This document shows, piece after piece, positions 61,561-64,000 of a stretch of DNA of 64,000 nt. How positions within the stretch are numbered: position 1 is the stretch's first letter; each line of letters opens with the position of its first letter. The notes beneath the pieces were generated by a model. It made no database searches. It was not told where the DNA came from and saw nothing but the letters and a program-made list of their open reading frames with translations. Location of the stretch: positions 717,501 through 781,500 of the forward strand of contig JACVVK020000206.1 of NCBI GenBank assembly GCA_018292915.2, written 5' to 3'. A program made the translations under genes and the position numbers. Source of the stretch: Batillaria attramentaria (lineage: Eukaryota; Mollusca; Gastropoda; Batillariidae).

Positions 61561-62120
61561 CACACAGACGGCACTCAGTGAGGAGGAGAAGCGCGTTCGG
61601 AACAGCATACATGCCAGCATCGATGACGCAGGTTTTCTTACGTCATTGTCAGAGTTACACTTGCATAATCGTCTCTGCGGGAGATCGGCAGTGACGTGCG
61701 TTTGTACCACAGATGCTTGCCTATGAACGTGGAAATTTTAGCCCGTCCTATTATGTTGTTTCCATTACTATGGAAACAACATAAAAACAGAAAAAATAAA
61801 CGAATAAGATTTTCCCCGTTTAAAAAAAATCGTGTGAATTTCTCTCAGCTCCTGGCAACAGATAAACAGGAAAACCACACTGGTTTAAAAACAACCAAAA
61901 AACAAAAAAAAACCTAGTTTTGTATGAAAGAGACTAATGCGAAACTCCGCCATGCGTGTCGCGCGGGTTTGAAACAACAAAAGGTCGTCGTGCGTCATCA
62001 TAATTATCTCTCCCATGGACGATCAATAAATCTGAACAATCAACTGTACCACAGTCAGACCGATCCCTTGTCAGTTCGTCCTTTTCATGTGTTAGTGCAC
62101 ATTTCCTGTGTATGAAATAA
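61561..62120. other. non-coding stretch
   Basis: No gene was recognised; A-rich simple sequence lies at 61770-61915. Confidence 0.4.
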
Positions 62121-62124
62121 TTAT

Positions 62125-62445
62125 GAGTGCTATAACGTTGGACACACCGGTTCTCACTTGAACACCGAAGTTAAGCAACGCTGGGCCCGGTTAGTACTTG
62201 GATGGGTGACCGTCTGGGTATAGGCCGGGTGCTGCTGACCCCGGTCCGGGCAGGAATTTGGTGTGAGATTTATCCTCACTCAATCGAGTCAAAATCATGT
62301 GCAGACTCGCTTTCGGTGCCTGTTTCGGCCCGTGTACACACGCATGCACGTACTATCAAGTGTGCACGATAAAGATCCCATTTCCATCATTCGAAAAAGA
62401 GTAGGCCGAAATGGCCGGTGGGTTGGAAACACAAGCACAGGGGCA
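62125..62445 (+). repeat. 5S rRNA-headed SINE (SINE3-like)
   Basis: The head is 5S-rRNA-derived: ACCGGTTCTC, then ACCGAAGTTAAGCAACGC (A-box), GGGCCCGGTTAGTACTTGGA and TGGATGGGTGACCGTCTGGG (C-box), and CCGGGTGCTG. The first 20 or so bases of 5S are replaced or diverged, so it is not a functional 5S gene. The body has GTGCACGATAAAGATCCCAT and CGAAAAAGAGTAGGCCGAAA, which I recall as common in molluscan repeats. Confidence 0.88.
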
Positions 62446-62821
62446 GGGCCGCTATTGCGCGGGTCCGCTATTGCGCGGGTCCTCTATTGCGCGGGGCTGT
62501 TATTGCGCGGGGCCGCTATTGCGCGTTGACTGTTTGTCATTCAACCAGTCTCTCAACACAGTGTAACAAAAATTCCCAAAGCCAAGAGACGCAGCCTACA
62601 GAATACTGTGCTGACAATCATTCCAACGTGTTCCCAGTCGTTTTTTTGGGTTTTAGGTTAAATTCTCTCAAATGTTCTTTCCCTTGACTACTTTAGTTAA
62701 AACTACCTAATTTGGGTTACAGGGTTAGGGTTAGTTATATGGCAAATACTGACGATTTTCCAAGGAACCCACTTTTTTGTGAAACCCACTTTTTCAATTT
62801 AAATTTCTCATATTTATAGGG

Positions 62822-62893
<72 letters not shown>

Positions 62894-63878
62894 TATTGTT
62901 TTGAATCAATGGGTTAAAGTGGGTGTGTGTGGGGGGGGGGGGGGGGGAGGGGAGGGAGGGTGACACAGGAAAGCCCTGTGATCATGCTTTTCTAATGTGG
63001 AAGTTTTTAATAAGCACTATAATTATAAGCATTAATTCACTCATATTTGTGCAGAATGGGCTGGGTGATTCACTTGATGAATGTATGTTGACAAATTCAG
63101 ACATGCTATATTCTGGCTCGTGATTAGGCACTGTTTTTGACATGTCACATTTACAGACTCCTGCAGATGTTTTATGTGATGTGAACCTGACATTTTCAAA
63201 GGTCAAAATATTGCTCTTATTTTCATCTGTTATATTGTATGTCATATACTTCGGTAGCTCGGGGAAAATATCTCAAATCATGTGCTGTGACTCTCACGAG
63301 CACCGAAGTGATACAAAACTAAATATCAAATTTATCTATAAATGTTACTTTGGTCATTTAATAAAGAGTTTATGATGTATTTTATTATAAAGAAGCAGAA
63401 AAACAATGAAAACACTCATTTGTCAGATTTTTACCAATACCGACAAGCCATCCATAATACTACGCGTACATTCACCATATATAAGCATTTTGATATATAT
63501 ATACTTCATTTCTGTTTGTTTTAAATGATAATAAACCATTGGTAAGAGGCATAATAATTAAGTAGTACACGAATCTGTTTATGATTTAGACCATCTGTTT
63601 GTTAATATCACGTAAGACGCCGAAGCGAGAAAGCGCGCCTTTAAGTTAAGGGCTGTAACTCTGGTGCATCCCTATGGATTCTTGGGAACATTTTTGAAAT
63701 ACAATCAGGACATCCTAGGAAGACATTTGGCACCATCGTAGTACATTCCTGGGGGGAGGGGGGGGCGTCACCTTGGCAACTATTCCGCTTCTTATAGATA
63801 ATATGTTCGTAGGTCGCGCAATAGCGGCCCCGCGCAATAGTGGCCCCGCGCAACAGCGGCCCCGCGCAACAGCGGGCC
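62446..63878. mobile_element. segment bounded by inverted 16-bp minisatellite arms
   Basis: The left arm (62446-62525) has five 16-bp units of GGGCCGCTATTGCGCG type. The right arm (63815-63878) has four units of the reverse complement, CGCGCAATAGCGGCCC. The 1.29-kb interior is AT-rich and contains two TTAGGG-like units (about 62710-62735), a GT tract (62825-62891), a G tract and no credible ORF. Tandemly repetitive inverted termini are the hallmark of foldback elements. No target-site duplication was identified. Confidence 0.7.
62825..62891. repeat. (GT)n microsatellite
   Basis: A pure GT run within the putative foldback segment, followed by a G tract at about 62931-62947. Confidence 0.97.
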
Positions 63879-64000
63879 GACCCCCAAACGCACGCATGCA
63901 GGAAAAAACAAGGAGGAACGGCCCCGTCCTACAAAGTTGTTTCTCCAAATTTCATTTTATTTTGTCTGTTTTGTTGTTATTGTTGCCGGTTCTCCCCTCT

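Noticed and set aside
62125..62240. Functional 5S rRNA gene
   Set aside because: The 5' part of 5S is missing or diverged and the sequence continues into a SINE-like body without a terminator T run at the expected place.
62706..62735. TTAGGG-like telomeric repeats
   Set aside because: Only about two imperfect units are present, too few for an interstitial telomere.

Overview
This is animal nuclear DNA, most likely from a marine mollusc and probably a gastropod. The taxon is inferred from the gene complement and the repeat types, not proven. Coding sequence is sparse, exons are split by canonical GT-AG introns, and the rest is full of dinucleotide microsatellites, tRNA- and 5S-headed SINEs, broken LINEs and terminal-inverted-repeat (TIR) elements. 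No bacterial genes, CRISPR array or operon is present.

Layout. 1-4.5 kb: probably intron of COX11, whose last coding exon lies at 4501-4647 (+); its first visible AATAAA lies inside a TIR element. 4.8-9.2 kb: repeats and microsatellites, no gene seen. 9.3-27.7 kb: a complete fascin gene on the minus strand (ATG at 27694, four coding exons, stop at 13095), with a 10.5-kb first intron and probably a long 3'UTR. 28-30 kb: nothing recognised. 30.04-31.16 kb: an intronless divergent actin-like gene (-). 31.56-33.70 kb: a complete three-exon ALKBH5 RNA demethylase gene (+), head to head with the actin-like gene across 396 bp. 33.7-43.8 kb: probable ALKBH5 3'UTR and intergenic DNA, with three recent 5'-truncated copies of one LINE, all with target-site duplications. 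43.8-52.2 kb: a repeat block holding a broken L1/Tx1-type LINE, TIR elements and a tandem array of about 180-bp units. 53.15-57.6 kb: an incomplete minus-strand gene for a secreted or surface protein with a PAN/apple domain and C-type-lectin-like domains. Five exons join in frame; one was missed by simple ORF scanning. 58.6-64 kb: a second broken L1/Tx1-type LINE, a second copy of a large interspersed repeat, a 5S-headed SINE, and a segment bounded by inverted 16-bp minisatellites.

The genes are not a functional cluster. COX11 is a mitochondrial copper chaperone, fascin bundles actin filaments, the actin-like protein is probably catalytically inactive, ALKBH5 demethylates m6A in RNA, and the lectin-like protein is probably extracellular. 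The most distinctive content is the repeat architecture and the divergent actin-like gene sharing a short promoter region with ALKBH5.
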